Below, in pieces: positions 47,016 through 60,600 of a DNA stretch of 64,000 nucleotides; the stretch's first letter is position 1, and each line of letters opens with the position of its first letter. A model generated the notes under the pieces. It was not told where the DNA came from, did no database searches, and saw nothing but the letters and a program-made list of their open reading frames with translations. Location: positions 61,931,468 to 61,995,467 of the forward strand of contig JAKSZT010053887.1 in assembly GCA_026826555.1 (NCBI GenBank), written 5' to 3'. Position numbers and translations under genes: made by a program. This DNA is from Tolypeutes matacus (Eukaryota > Chordata > Mammalia > Cingulata > Chlamyphoridae).

Positions 47016-50000
47016 AGACTCAATGTTGAATGAGTCTCTGGATTTTCTTTCTTTCAAAGTCACCACTTTGTCTGAATTCCTTAAGAATAAGAACAACAAG
47101 ATGCTTGAAGGAAATTTGCCTCTATTATAAATTGTTCATCCAAATTTCATCTACTTTAACTGCCAAATCTCCAGAACAAACTCTAATTCAATTAGTAATA
47201 AAATATTACAACTGTCTGTGATGCTCTTTTCCTTCCTGGTGGCAGTTTTCTTGGTCCCAAGTAAGGGACTGAAGTGCACTACTTCATTTTGTCATGATCT
47301 CTTCTTACATATTGTCCTGAATAAGTCACATTCTTGGTTAATAATTGGAAAGCATTTTCATTTGTGCCCTGGGAATGACTAGAAGTGCTTTTAATATTAT
47401 TAAGTCTAGATCAAATTAATGCAGCCTAAAATCAGGCATGGGACTAATGCTTCTTTAACCACACCCTCCTTTTGCCAATTATTCACAATTGGCAAATTGT
47501 GGTCTTGTTAGAAAATCCTTGACATCTATGATCAGAGGTTCCAGATACAGGCCACTTTCATACATTCTGCGGACAACCTTTGAACCAAGCTGCCAAGTCA
47601 AAGCTTACCGTGAAGTCTTAAAATCCAAGTGGTGATTCATTGTTTGCAAACAGAGAGACAGATTACCATTGTTAACTTGACCTTAGCCTCTAACTCAGAG
47701 TCAAAAATGCTTGAAGACCTGGGCATCTTAACTAGAGCAAGACATAAATCAAATTACCTTCAACACCAGAAAGAAATGAATGGTTGGCATCTTATGAACT
47801 GTAAAGTGCAGTGGGTTTTCCTTAGAAAATGAAGTTGAGACTGATGACAAAAGGCCTCATTACTTAATTGAATTTAATAAAATATGGAGGAACAAACTTT
47901 GCCATCGTTTCAAATAGTATGATGAATAAATAGGGTCATTCTAAGAGGTTTCTAATTGCATAGTTCTTGGGAAGTTTTTGTAAGATTATGAGTGAGGCGA
48001 AAAAAGCAAACTGTCCCAAACGTGGATAATATTGTCTTAATTTCCTTGCTGTAGTTAAATTAAGCTAGTGCAGTATATTCTTTAAACTGGTTTTCTTGAA
48101 GGATTTAAAGGTGAGGGCAGCATAAAAACACTTCTACTACGGAGACAAGGAAAAAGAATTCACTCCAGAAAAGACAAACAATTCTGGTAAATGAAGGAGG
48201 TGTGGTGAGGTTAGGGGAGAGCTAAGTCCAGGCCAGACTTGATCATCAAATAGGAATTTTATGAGCATGGTAAATCTCACCATGTCATGGGTTAGACTGC
48301 AATTTTATTAAATGTTGGTTGAACTGAATTGAGGCAGGGTGGATCCACAACTAAGGAAAAGAAAGACATGAAAGTTTAAATAATAACAGATCATTATCTT
48401 TGGTATATACTTTTTCTACTGAATTTTAGCTAGAAACCAGAGGGGAAACTAAAACGAGTATATGATTTTTAAAAATGCTTGTAAAATCCAGTTTTAAAGC
48501 CAAATTGAATTAAAATGAAATATCTAAACATTAGGATATACTAATCCTAATGTTTTAGAACATTACATTTATTATTTACTTTCCTGCTTCATATCTGGGA
48601 GGAGGGACACTCTACATCAGTCAGAAAATTAGTGGCAACTCAATATTATTGCTCTTGATATCTCCAGGAGAGCACTGATTTTGCAAAACAAAACCTTTCT
48701 GAAAATCATTCTAGAAAAAAAGACTTTTCTACCCAAACAGCAAATTAAGTCCATCAGAAGATTCATCCCAGAATGCTCTGAAATCCAGGTTTTTCAACAA
48801 AAGATGGTACATCCCAGATACACTAGAGACATTTTTCCTTTTAATAGTTGGCCAACATGTGAGTTCTTGTGAAATCTGAAGGTTTTCAATATTGGCAGTT
48901 CTTTAGAAACACATGGGCGTTTCTCTGTGCCTCTGGAGAATGCAACTTAATAGAAAATGGCACATATATGCACCTGAGCATGCTAACAGCAAGCTTGTGC
49001 ACCCAAGGATGCCAGCAGGGTACAGAGGCACCTCAGGATATTGAGACATTCGTTGGCCTTATTAACCCACTGCTGAAAGTGCTGGTTGCATCATGAAAAA
49101 TGCAATTACTCATCTGGTTATTTTGCCTGTCCTAACTGGTCTGATTGCTTTTTCCCTTTTGAACTAATTGAGCTGGCCAGCTGTATTGGTGTAAGGGAGT
49201 TGAGCTGCTATCATCTTCAAGGATGGGAAAGATATAACTTCTTTCCCAAATGTCAATGGAAAGTTGTTTTTTAAAAATATATATATACTTATTAAATAGA
49301 ATTTTATTCATTTTAATCTATAGGAATTTCTTGGGAGAAAAATAAACGGTTCTTGAAAGATTCAAGTGTGAAGCTTTCTGTCTAAGGCACGGGCACAGCT
49401 GCTTGTCCACAACATTGTCATCCGTGGCACCAACCCAGCCAGGGAGGCATTGGGATGTCCTTGAGATGGTGTTCACATACCTGGTGACAATTCAACACCA
49501 GAAAGCCCATCAGGACAAGTTGAAAATGGAAAATAACCAAATCAGCATTTTTTTGCTTTTATTTTTTAAAATGTATTTTCTCTTTCTTTGTACTGCTATA
49601 GAGCCTGGTAAATGAATCCACTCTCGTTCTAGGCTTCTGAACATAAACTTTTCAACCACTGGAAAACATTTTGATTTTTTTAATGGTTTCCCCACTCATT
49701 ATTGACCCTCTGTCATATTATCCATGACCTCCCTAATGTAGAGCGTGGAGAATTTTATATCCTTTATCTGCTATGGAGAATATGCAATTTCAAAATATTC
49801 AGTCCAAAGGTTATTTTACACAACTGATAAGAAATGACTGCACGGCTGGAACTTTATAATCCAAAGTCACATTTTTTCAATGCAGAAAAGTTACTGTATT
49901 AGGTAGAAATAAATTCAAGTTTATCCATAGAAATCTCTTCCCTTTCTGGCTTGTATAAATGCATTTTTATTAAATTATTATTTTTTCAACAACACTAACA

Positions 50001-50194
50001 CCCGGGAATTCAACCCATATACATAACTCATTTCTCACAAACAAAAACTATATCTATGTACATAACCAACTCATTTTCCTGATTCATATATATTTTCCTT
50101 TTCTAGCAATGTCATATTTCTTAAATTTACAAATTGACAACTAATAGCAATTCTGTACATTTCACCTCCTTTATTCAAATGTATTGGTTAATAA

Positions 50195-50197
<3 letters not shown>

Positions 50198-50228
<31 letters not shown>
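50198..50228 (+). repeat. Poly(A) tract
   Basis: A run of 31 A, an uninterrupted and therefore fairly recent retroposon-like tail; no retroposon body recognised upstream. Confidence 0.9.
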
Positions 50229-50231
<3 letters not shown>

Positions 50232-51689
50232 TATATAGGACAACCTAAGAATTCAGAGAGCTAAAAAAAAGAAATTATTCAGATATGCCAGCCACACTGA
50301 TACTTATCTGGTTGGGTGGCAGGAAGGAGAGGGCTGTTTTTTCAGGTAAGACCAGCAAGAGTCTAACAAAATCCCTATACCCAGGAATACTGGATGTGGA
50401 TTTAAAGCACTCTAAAGTTTGAAGTATGGGTGACACAAAACCAAAAGCAAGCCCCCTCCCCCCAATAAAACTAATCATTAAATCGAAAGAAATAGTGATA
50501 TTCCAAGACACTTAATAGTTCCTTGCCATTCTATTTTTCTGTACCTAGAATTTCATATTTACAGAGTCAGTGATATTCTGTGTAAGCAGGCACAGGAACC
50601 ACCTATGAATTATTCTATTCTTGAAAATGCTCTCCTGATTACCATTCCCTAAAGTATTCTCTTGAGAGAAGTTCTCTGAGTCTCTGAATGTCTTTCCTGG
50701 CAGACATATTCAGCTAACATCAAAGTTCAGAATATCTCCCTGACTGGGCAGATTACTGGGACAAAGCTAAATTTAGCTAGATGAAGGGTGGAAGAGGTGC
50801 TCAGATGGGGGCAATACAGTGGTACAACAAACAAGCCTTGCCTGTTTTACAATATTTTAGGGTGATCCTGTCTCTTGAGGGAATATTTTTGGCTCATGTG
50901 GGATATATATGGCTATCACCAAAAGTTTTCCCTCAGAGGAAAATAAACAAAGCAGGTACAACAAACTAATCAACTTTTGTTGTAATTATGTTCGATATGC
51001 TACTTAGTATATATTTAATGTAGTAATAAAAATATTTTGTTAGGGAAAAAATACTTGACATTTCAATTCTGGGCATTTTGTTTTTTGCTAAAAACTAAGG
51101 GGAAAGGGTGGGTTGTGTAGTTGAGAAGGGAGGGAAAAGAATGAGTGAATTATGATAGACAGTCTCTAAACAGAAAAGGGGAAACAGGCCCAGAAGGGCA
51201 AGTAAAATTCAGATAAGAAACTTCACGATTCCTTGTTGAAGTTCTTGAAACTGAACATCATAATAGCAGCAAAGTAAAAAGAACATTATCAGATTTTTTC
51301 TATCTGTGTGATAGACATAATTCCTGCCCACCTTATTTCCAGAGCTTTTTTGACAACCAAATTTCTTTTCAAATGATATAAAAGTAGTCTGGAAAATATT
51401 AAGCATTTATTTAGATATAACACTGGTTTTATTATCACTAGTTTAATGAAGCCAGATTAGTTTGTCCAATGCCTTTCTAAAACTTTTAACCATTTTGCAT
51501 TCTCTTTCGTTTTCTGATAAAATTTGCAAAACAAATTTTTACAAATTAAAAAAATTAAATTAGAGTAGTTAATACATTAGCTGTAGTAAACTATCATAGA
51601 GCTAAAATATAAAAACTACTGCCTCAAGATATTATTTTTCCTTAAACAGTTTGGCAAAGATGACAAAGTTTGGTGTGCCTAGTGTTTGC

Positions 51690-52330
51690 CAAGGTAAGGG
51701 TTAAAAGGCACTTTCACACCTAGTTGGTGTGAGTGTAAATCAGTGCAAACTTTTTTTTCAGAGAGAGGCACAATTTGCAATATCTATTAAATTTTTAAGT
51801 GAACAAACCCTACAATTATGCACCTAGAGCATTTAATTTCCAGAGAAACTCTCACATAAGTGAAAAGAAATACATATAAGAATGTCCACTGCAGCATTGC
51901 TTTTAATAGCAAAATACTTAAAACCATCTAAATGTTCACCCACAGGGGAATGATTAAACCAATCACTTTGGGGACATACAATAGAATACTCTGAAATCAT
52001 ATGGAAGGAAAAAAGATAGGTCAGTGTGGACTGATAGGAAATGAGTCCCATACTACACAGCTAAATGAATAGAGAAATAAACAAAACATAAAATAAATGT
52101 TTTGTACCATCACATTTGTGTAAAAAATGTGATAAGCTTAAATGTGGAAGGAGACCTAGCACACTGTGGTTATCTCAGAGGAGTGTGTTGGAAGGGGAAA
52201 ACTGGAAGAGAAGTTTTTAATTTTCACCCTATACTCTTTTGAATTCATTATTTTTTAAAAGACTTATTCTTATTTATCAGATATTTATGATATATGTGGG
52301 ATATTATATATAAAACAAGCTTGAGGGGGA
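51690..52330 (+). mobile_element. L1M 3' region fragment
   Basis: 'agaatgtccactgcagcattgcttttaatagc', 'taaatgttcacccacaggggaatgattaaa', 'atacaatagaatactctgaaatcatatgg', 'gtggttatctcagaggagtg' follow the sense L1M 3' region. Confidence 0.8.
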
Positions 52331-54744
52331 AAGTAACTTTTACAATGGTTTTGAGTCCTGACAAACTCACAAGAAATGAGGGAGCCATTGCCCTCTAGTG
52401 GAGAGGTTTAGCAATGCACATCTCTTGTGTAAATCCTAAGACCTAGGGTAAAGTCACTAGATTTTGATATAGATAATATAACAAAATATGTATAATTCAA
52501 TGCCCTTGAATTGAATTCTTCCTGTCAAAATCCTGGAAGTATCTTGATAAAAACGAATTCATGATGCATTTTCTGTGTGCAACACTACAGTATCCACGGT
52601 GGCATTACATAGGATAGGTCTGAGTGTACCGTTTTGCTCTTGGAGTGTATTTCCTAGCATAGATGTTTCAAGGACAGGAAGCGCTGGCTTCTAATAATTA
52701 CAAAAACTTGTTGCCAATTAAAAAACAGTCATTGCTTATGCTAGTCTCTACATGAGAATCTATGTAGGCAGCTGTCACCTCAAAACTGAATCACTGTATA
52801 TGACTAATGAAGGTGCTTATTTTCATGGGCTAATCTAAAACATTTCTAACAGAAGAAAATATTTCAAAACTATATATGGCTATGTCAACCACCAAATTCC
52901 CTCGGTCCAGTTGAAGGCATGCAGAGTTTCCTGTCAACTTGCTCTCTGAAGCAGAACAGTCTCCAACCCGACCACTGTGGCTTGCTCCATGTTAGCTATT
53001 GGCTACCTTGGAAATGTACCGTCTCTCATTGTAAAACTCCCCAAAGGGCAATTCAAATCACATTTAGAATTTCCTATTTACATTGCAACAGCCATGGCAG
53101 AAGTTTGAATGTCACAGTGCAAATCTGGTACCAAATGCTGAGTGTGTGCAGAGGGTTCAGTTTCAGAATTCACTTCATATGAGCATATTTTCATCAAGCG
53201 AAAGGGGGAGGGAGTGTCATGGGATAAGTTCATGCTATGAACTCCAGTCTTAACTCTTTCTTAATTTGAACAAGTAAACCAGTGTTTTTGCCCTTGCAAT
53301 GAAGTAGTTATCACACTACTTCAAATAGCAGCTTTGCCTTTTAAACTCTTAGGTAGAAATGTTACCAAGAGAGAACAGGTCACTAATATTTCCAGCTATA
53401 TTTTACATGTGAGAGGGGGCAACTTGGTTAGAACAGCCCCCAAAATAGAAACAACATGCCCAAAGAGGCTATTTTTTCTATATGTGAATGATTTTTCTTT
53501 CTCAACCTGTGTCCATTCTGAGGGGACCTGTATTGGGCCGTTTTTATTTTCTCATTTCCTTTTTTTACTATATGGATTTATAGATGTAAAGTTTTCAAAG
53601 TAAACAAACTAACATCACTTTAACAAACTTTGTGCATGTTTTTTATTAGAATAAATGATCTGCAATGAGCAAATGTCATTCCAAATGGTTACACTTATAC
53701 ACAAGCATATGCATGCCATCTTAAGCTCCAGATTCCAGCCCACCCAACTGAGGTGAACTTGAAAGAGTTCTTCTAGAAAGCCGGAAGGTAGACCTGGCAT
53801 TGAACAATACTGTTTCATTTCACTATTAAATGGTGGGGTGGTTGAGTTCACTTCCGTCCAAGGTTCGTTATTTCAGATGTGTAGATTTATTTGCAGTAAA
53901 TGATGATATGCCTAGCAAGTTATGATTATCTAACATTGAAATAATATATTTCATCCTTTCTATTTTGAAATTTGTTTAAAAAAATAATGTGTACCTAAAA
54001 GGCAAGGTGTAATTTCCATGGATTTCCAGGTTCAGAAAAAAAGATAGTCATTATTTGGCCTTTAAATGATTATGGACAAAATTAACATAAGGTCCTCCTA
54101 ACAAAGATTACATTAGACAGTCCCTACTGGATATGTTAAAAGCTGCCTTAATTTGCAAACTGATAGAACTCTTTTGGGTCTGGGACTAGGAGTATTGCTA
54201 TCACATGAAGCAGAAGAATTCACAAATATATTTGAAGAGAATAGACCTATCACCATATGGAGTATGATCAACACAGGTAAAAGAAAATAAGATATTGGTT
54301 TTTATCCACAATCCACTGGAGTAGAAATTTATTTTTCTTTCAAAATCCTTAATCTGAACCAGTCACAGTGGGTTTTGGTAATACGTTAGCAGATAAGATT
54401 AGCATATTTGATTAAAACTTATACTTCTGTAAATAACTAGAATAAATCTTTCTGGAAATCCAAAATTCATTCCATAATTCCTGTTTTATTTCAAGTACAA
54501 AATCAAACAAGAAAAGGGAAAAGAAGCTCTTGTTATACACCAGCTTCAAAGACAAAAGAAGCTGGATACTTGAAAGAATTATATACATTAAAATAACTAT
54601 TATTTCTTTTTAAAAAATCTCACGCATTACCCAGCTGCCTTTTTGTTTGAGACCATTTCTGAAAATCCTCATTACCATCTAGTTAAGAGAAATTCCACAA
54701 TAGTCCTACCACATACAGTGGGTGCAATGGTATAAGGAAAATTT

Positions 54745-54850
54745 AAAAAAGAGACTTGGATTTGAACAGATTTGGCTTCTAACCAATCTCTGTAAAATGA
54801 AGAGGGCAATATTTACCACATATTGTGCTATCAAGCATTAGAGACAATGT
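54745..54850 (+). repeat. MIR fragment
   Basis: 'cttggatttgaacagatttggct', 'aatctctgtaaaatgaagagggcaatatttacc' fit diverged sense MIR. Confidence 0.45.
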
Positions 54851-55189
54851 TTAAACAACCACTGGCTTAAGGCTGGGCAACAATAATGTGATGAATGGTT
54901 TTACCCCTGAGCAACAAATGGGGAAGCAATGGAGTCAAAGTCAAATCAACTCTCCAGAGCTACCTGAAGGAAAAGTGTATCGTCACGGTTAGAACTCAAC
55001 CCACTTCACCAAGTCCTAAACCTTAGTTTATTCATTCAAGTACAAGGAGTAGTCCATGCCAATGTTTCCCTGTTTTGTTGATGGCCTATTACTGGATAAT
55101 CAGCTTGTTCCCACAGGAAGGAAAGATTTAGCCATGTTGCTCATTTCTATGCTGCTCATAGAAATCAAAGTACATGAACATTTGAGAAT

Positions 55190-55640
55190 TTAATGAGAAT
55201 GGTAGATCAAGTCACTCCTCTGTTCAAAGGCCTTCATGGGATCCCCTTTTCATTCAGTTAAAAGCTAAAGTCCTACACTAGCCCACAAGGACCTATATGG
55301 CCAGTCCTGCCCTCTACTTTTCTGACTTCAGCTCTACAGCTCTTCCTCTCTGTCTCTGCACTCCAGACCCACTGGTCTCCTGCTGCTCCTTAACTCCCTC
55401 ACCTAGAATCAAATCTTGTCTATTTGCTACTAAAATCTGTTTTGACCACCCTGCAAGATCCCCTTTAACTTACCATAGCACTTATCACCTTCTATCATTC
55501 TATAAAATGTACTTGCTTATTGCTCATTATCCATTTCCCCATACTAGAATGTCAGCTCTAAGGGGACAGTGCTCTTTGTTTTGTTCGTGAGTGGATCCCA
55601 GGAGTCTAGAATATGTGCTTGGCACATAGGAAAATGGGCA
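55190..55640 (+). repeat. L2 LINE 3' region
   Basis: 'gatcaagtcactcctctgttcaaaggcc', 'ccacaaggacctatatggcc', 'tagcacttatcacc', 'actagaatgtcagctctaaggggacag', 'atgtgcttggcacatagg' follow the L2 consensus in sense. Confidence 0.88.
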
Positions 55641-56230
55641 AAGGATACTAACTGGCAATTCATGGATGAGTACAGTTGAAGAGCCCAATGTACAAAAAGA
55701 TGCAAAACCTCACAAGCAACCAGAAAAATGTAAATAAAGCTAACAATAACATTTCCTTTACAAGTCTGACAAAGGTTAGATAACAAAGTATTACAACTAC
55801 AATTACCACATATTCTCGCATAATGGTACACCTATTTCGGAGAGCAATTTGTCCTCATTTAACAAAGGTGAAGATGTTCATATTCCATGACTTAGCAACC
55901 CACTGCTAGTATAAACCCTAAAGAAACCTTTCTACATTGCACAAGGACACATGCACAGAGATATCTGTTGAAAAGCTGTTGCTAATACTACCAACTGAAA
56001 ACAACCTATATGTCTTCCTTTAGGAGAATGGAGAACAAAGTCGTGGCACATTCACACAACAGTGGACTTTTATGAACCTACAAGAAATGGGCTCAGTTAA
56101 CATTTATGCACACAAACTAACTTCAAAAACACTGTTGAGAGAAAAACTAAGTTGCAGATTGAGAAGCACAAGATGATGTTATTGTTAATCACAGATTAAA
56201 AGCTTACAAAACAATACTATATGGTGTTAA
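55641..56230 (+). mobile_element. L1M 3' region fragment
   Basis: 'aagatgcaaaacctcacaagcaaccag', 'ttagcaacccactgctagtataaacccta', 'caaggacacatgcacagagatatctgttg' and 'ggagaatggagaac' follow sense L1M. Confidence 0.78.
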
Positions 56231-57654
56231 TGCATTGTGAACTCTTTGCCTCTGTATGGTGCTCTACGTTTATTAAGTGCGTTCCCATTTTCCACCAGAC
56301 TCTGTACCTCAGCCTCAACTACTCCCTCTCACCAGGCTTCTGACTCTACTCCAAGTTTGGATGAAGTTCAGTGACTCTGACCCAGGTACAAAAGAAAAGC
56401 AAGTTGTGCCTCTGAACTCTGTTTCCACGTTTCACATAAACAGACTTGTTTTAGTTGACTATCGCGAGGGCTGCTGAAAACACACAATGTTTGCATTAAA
56501 TAATCTAGGTCAGCAGAGTTCAGCCATGACTTTTCTAAAGGGCTGTTTTCACAGGCTTTATCTTGTTCCATGTGACATATCTCCAGCAATAGACCATTTT
56601 AGTTGTTGTTTGCAGATATAGCTTTCAATTTTGGTGGAAACAGAACCATACTGTGGTTCCTAAATGCCAGACTATCAGCAAGAGACCAAGATTTTTAGAT
56701 GCTATCTAAATATGTGAAACTTTAAGTATAGAAATAGTTAACGAACTCATTTCTAGAATTCCAATAACTTCATTTGTTATTTGACACAGGGCAAGACAAC
56801 AGATCATGTTCTAAATGCTCAAAAAATATTTTTCTTGCTTTTGAAACATTAAAAATTTTCATTAGATGTTTTACTTAGGACAGAAATAACCAAGAAGCTT
56901 CCTGGCTCCCAGCATATATATTTTTTTCTTTTAAAATGTGAATTTCTCGCTTTTATAATAAACATTGACAATATGAGACTAGGTTGGTTCTAGACAAAAC
57001 TGCGAAGAAGAAACTGTCCATATTCTTCAGCTTCTTCTAAGAGCTATCTAACTAATGCTAAGTAACTATGATTCTCATGGAATTTGCTCTTAGTTGTTAG
57101 CCAGCTTGATTTCAGAAGTTATTAACTTGAGTCCCTGGTAGTTTTGTGATCTGACTAAAATTGTCAGTAAAAATAAATGTATATATACATTTTTCTAAGA
57201 TGGATTTCCATAACTTTCAGCAGGTTTTCTAAAATATTAAGCACCCAAAAACATTTTTTTTTTTTTTTAAGTTTAAAGACATGTATATTGCTCCAGCAGT
57301 AGTGTGACAGAGTGCAAAAGACACTGAATTCTTGGCTTAATTCCTAAGAGATTCTGATTCATCTGATCTTTGGTAAGATTCAGGACTGTTGCATTTTTAA
57401 AAAGTCTCAACAGATCCTGATCTAAATGGTTCAGAGATCACACTAAATCCATAGAATAAAATTTAAAAATTTTAGAGTAGCATTCAGGTCTCTGTTCTGA
57501 ACAAGTAGTTCTAGGACTTCTTCCACTATTCACATGGCCCTACAAACATACCTAAAAAGTCACTTTCACTCATTCATTCTTGCATTCAAGGAAGAGTTAT
57601 CATATTCATTAATGGGTCCCTGTGTTAGGCTTCAAAGATGGAATGGTTAACATG

Positions 57655-57995
57655 AGGTCTTGTCACAAGAAACTACCAGGCTTTCCATGTCTTTACATCT
57701 TATCTCCTCTTTCTCTGGGCAAGTGCCTACTAATCCTGAAAGACACAGCTCAAATATTAACTGCTTTGTGCAGCCATTTTAGATCCCTTGGGACAGATTT
57801 CTTGTTTTTTATTTTATTTTATTTTATATTTTTATTCTCAGTGGACCACAGCATTTTTTCCCCCGTACCTTAATTCCACTGTCATTCAATTATTTGTTTT
57901 GGTTTCTGGTTTCTCTGCTTCTCCTGGTCAGGAACCATGTTGAAGTTTCATTGTATTCATTTGACTCCCTCCAGCTTGAAGAACAGATTCCCTAT
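57655..57995 (+). repeat. L2 LINE 3' region
   Basis: 'aaagacacagctcaaatattaactgctttgtgcagccatttt', 'ccactgtcattcaattatttgtt', 'ggtcaggaaccatgttg' fit diverged L2; interrupted by a TTTTA-rich patch at about 57806-57835. Confidence 0.6.
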
Positions 57996-58039
57996 AATAT
58001 TTGCTGAGTGGATAAGGAAACCATCATGTTTTAATCCCT

Positions 58040-58116
58040 AGCAAGAGTATATGGGAACTCTATATTTTCTGCATGATATTTTTTTTGTAAACCTACAACT
58101 TCTCTGATAAAAAAAA
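58040..58116 (+). mobile_element. Xenarthran-type L1 3' terminus
   Basis: 'tatgggaactctatattttctgcatgatatttttt' and 'gtaaacctacaacttctctgataaaaaa' repeat the 3' end at 32900-32985. Confidence 0.65.
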
Positions 58117-58130
58117 ATATATATATATAT

Positions 58131-58176
<46 letters not shown>

Positions 58177-58177
58177 T
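58117..58177 (+). repeat. Compound (TA)n(GATA)n microsatellite on an L1 tail
   Basis: TA units pass into about 11 GATA units directly after the L1 poly(A) tail. Confidence 0.95.
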
Positions 58178-60065
58178 TCAATAACATTGGTAATTCATTG
58201 GCATCATTACTCTTTTACATATCGGTTTCTAGTAAATATGTTGAGTTGCATGGAGGTGACAGAACAAGTCACTTTAATGAATCCCAAAATTCCATCTGGA
58301 GGAAAAATAAAGGATCCCTATGATCAGAATTATAAACACAATAAGAGGGCAAGAAGATTTGGCTAGATCATCTTCATTAAATCTGAACAATTAGCTCCCT
58401 AGGAGTCTTTTTTGTATGTCAGTGTAGGAATATATCCAAGCCACTGGCACCTAGCAACCAGAGGGACTTTCCAATCAGAGTGAGCATTGTTAACATCTCC
58501 CAGAAGTACGCGCCAATCAGACAATCTTAAAGGTATCCTTGCCAGTGCCGCCACTTGAATTTCACTGTATTTGGAAAGAAAACACAGAGAAAAAGCAGGA
58601 GTCTACCTAAAGTTGATTTTATCTTTAAAGTCTTACAAGGAAACCTACAAGTTGCAATGAAATACGACAGTATTCCTGAATCCTGGATGCAGGGATGACA
58701 CTATGGATGGAGCCATGGAGAGCCTGACAGGAAAAGAGAATTCAACTAGGTCACACCTAAACTAACCTTTATTTAATCTTCCATTAATTTGACAGCTATT
58801 TACTAAGCTCTCCCATTATAGCAGACACCGGGGATAAAATATATATAATTAAACATCATTTTTCCTCCAAATGAGTGTCTGAATTTATTCTGGAGCTTGA
58901 TATTTGTGAAGTATTTATATGTCTCTAAGAATAAGATCCTTTACAAGTATTTTTATTCTATGTTTGCTGAAAAATTTTTAAGATTTTAAAATATTGTGAA
59001 AGCATCTATACACATTAGTATAAGTATCATGCATTTTCTTCTAAAAGCATGGCACTTTCAGAATGTACTTTTAAAAATTCAGACTCCTTTTCAGATTCTT
59101 GACCTTCATTCAGGTTGAATCTACTTCATTGCTGAATAGAATAATTGTCCTGCCTATTGAGGCACTGGGTTTTCATGCTTTGTATATATGTATGATCATA
59201 TATGAATGCACACAGACACAAATCTCTTAAATACAAAGACATGCACATGCTCATAAATGTGTGCTGAGGTTGACACCCACAGTTGTCTTTAGCTGTCTGT
59301 CCCAGATGAACAATCTGGTGTCAATAGACTGAATCTGACAAGAAGACATGTTTTCATTTTTTAAAATTAAACATGGACTTAAAAATTGAATCACATGTTT
59401 ATGTGAAATCAGAATATTTCACATAAAATTCTGATTTCTGGCTTTTCTTGAAAATCTCTGAAGTCCTGGCAGCACGGGGGCAACATATCTACATGACCAC
59501 TGTCAGCAGAGTTGGGGAGCAGCACTAAGCTTGGCTGTGATGACAGGTCAGGGAATTGCTGAAGCTTGCTGTCCCACTATTCCTTAATATTTCTTATAGC
59601 CTGGCCCTGGGGACTTCCAAATTCCCAACTTCCTATCCTAAGACTATTTTTAACATCTGAAAAAGTAGCCTTTAATATAATACCAACTCATATTCGACTG
59701 CTGCTGCACTATGCTACCAACAATCCCAAAATGCTGAAAGGTTTATTTCTGATTGGCTATAGCATCTCCTTCAGGTGGAGCAAAAGAGGGAAGAAAGAGC
59801 ACTGGCACAGCAACTGAAGGGAATGGGACCCCTCATGGAAGCTTTGCTTTGTCCTTCCCAGGGAAGACTTCAGGTATTGGGTGATCAGGGTGCTAGTGAT
59901 CACATTGATGAGAAGCCCCATGACCCTCCTCTTCCATCTCCCTGTGGAATCGGCTCAGGCACCAGGATTAGGTGCTGCTAAGTCTCTTTGGCACCTAGAT
60001 GATGCTTCAGCATTATCTAGAGACATATGTGTTAACCCATCCTTGGAGCAGTGTGACCTCTATAG

Positions 60066-60259
60066 CACTGGGTCTCAAACTGGAGCATGCATGAGAATTA
60101 CCTGTAGGATTTATTAAAACACAGATGGCTGGACCCCACTTCCAGAGCCTGAAGTTTAACATGGTTGGGCTAGGGCCCAAGTATTTGCATTTCTAACAAG
60201 TTCCCAGGCGGTGCTGATGCTTTTGTTTCTGGCCTGGAGATCTCCGTTTGAGAACCACT
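60066..60259 (+). mobile_element. MER5-type hAT-Charlie MITE
   Basis: Left end 'cactgggtctcaaac' and right end 'gtttgagaaccactt' are inverted repeats. The interior 'catgagaattacctg', 'ttattaaaacacagatggctggaccccact' and 'tttgcatttctaacaagttcccagg' is highly characteristic. Confidence 0.88.
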
Positions 60260-60476
60260 TGCCTATAGACAACTATGGGGAACTTTTCAGATTCTTCCAG
60301 ACACTTTAAAAGCTAGATTTATGCAGAGAAGGTCAATGAAGCATCTCCTAGCAAAGGTGCTAATGGCATTCACTGGGAAGACGCCGTATCCTGAAGAATT
60401 ACACAGAATTATCGGCTCTACTGCCACCTCGAAGTTGCTGTCTCCTTGCCCTACCACCTGCGATAATTCATGTATT

Positions 60477-60600
60477 ATATTTGCTTTTCCAAATACATAT
60501 TAGAATCAGCTCACTGATTCCCAAAATCCTGAAGCAATTTTGGTTATGGTTACCAAAAGATCACTTTGGATTGGACTATGGCATTACAACAGTGGACAAA
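60477..60600 (-). mobile_element. L1 fragment
   Basis: 'tttgcttttccaaatacatattagaatcagctcactgattcc' matches antisense L1 and recurs almost identically at about 63589-63630. Confidence 0.65.

Noticed and set aside
48869..49096. Cys-containing plus-strand frame that superficially resembles an EGF repeat
   Set aside because: Wrong strand for the gene, spacing does not fit, no acceptor and donor in phase.
52919..53603. Two plus-strand frames of 87-89 codons
   Set aside because: No conserved motif, no splice or start context, composition like the surrounding intron-like DNA.
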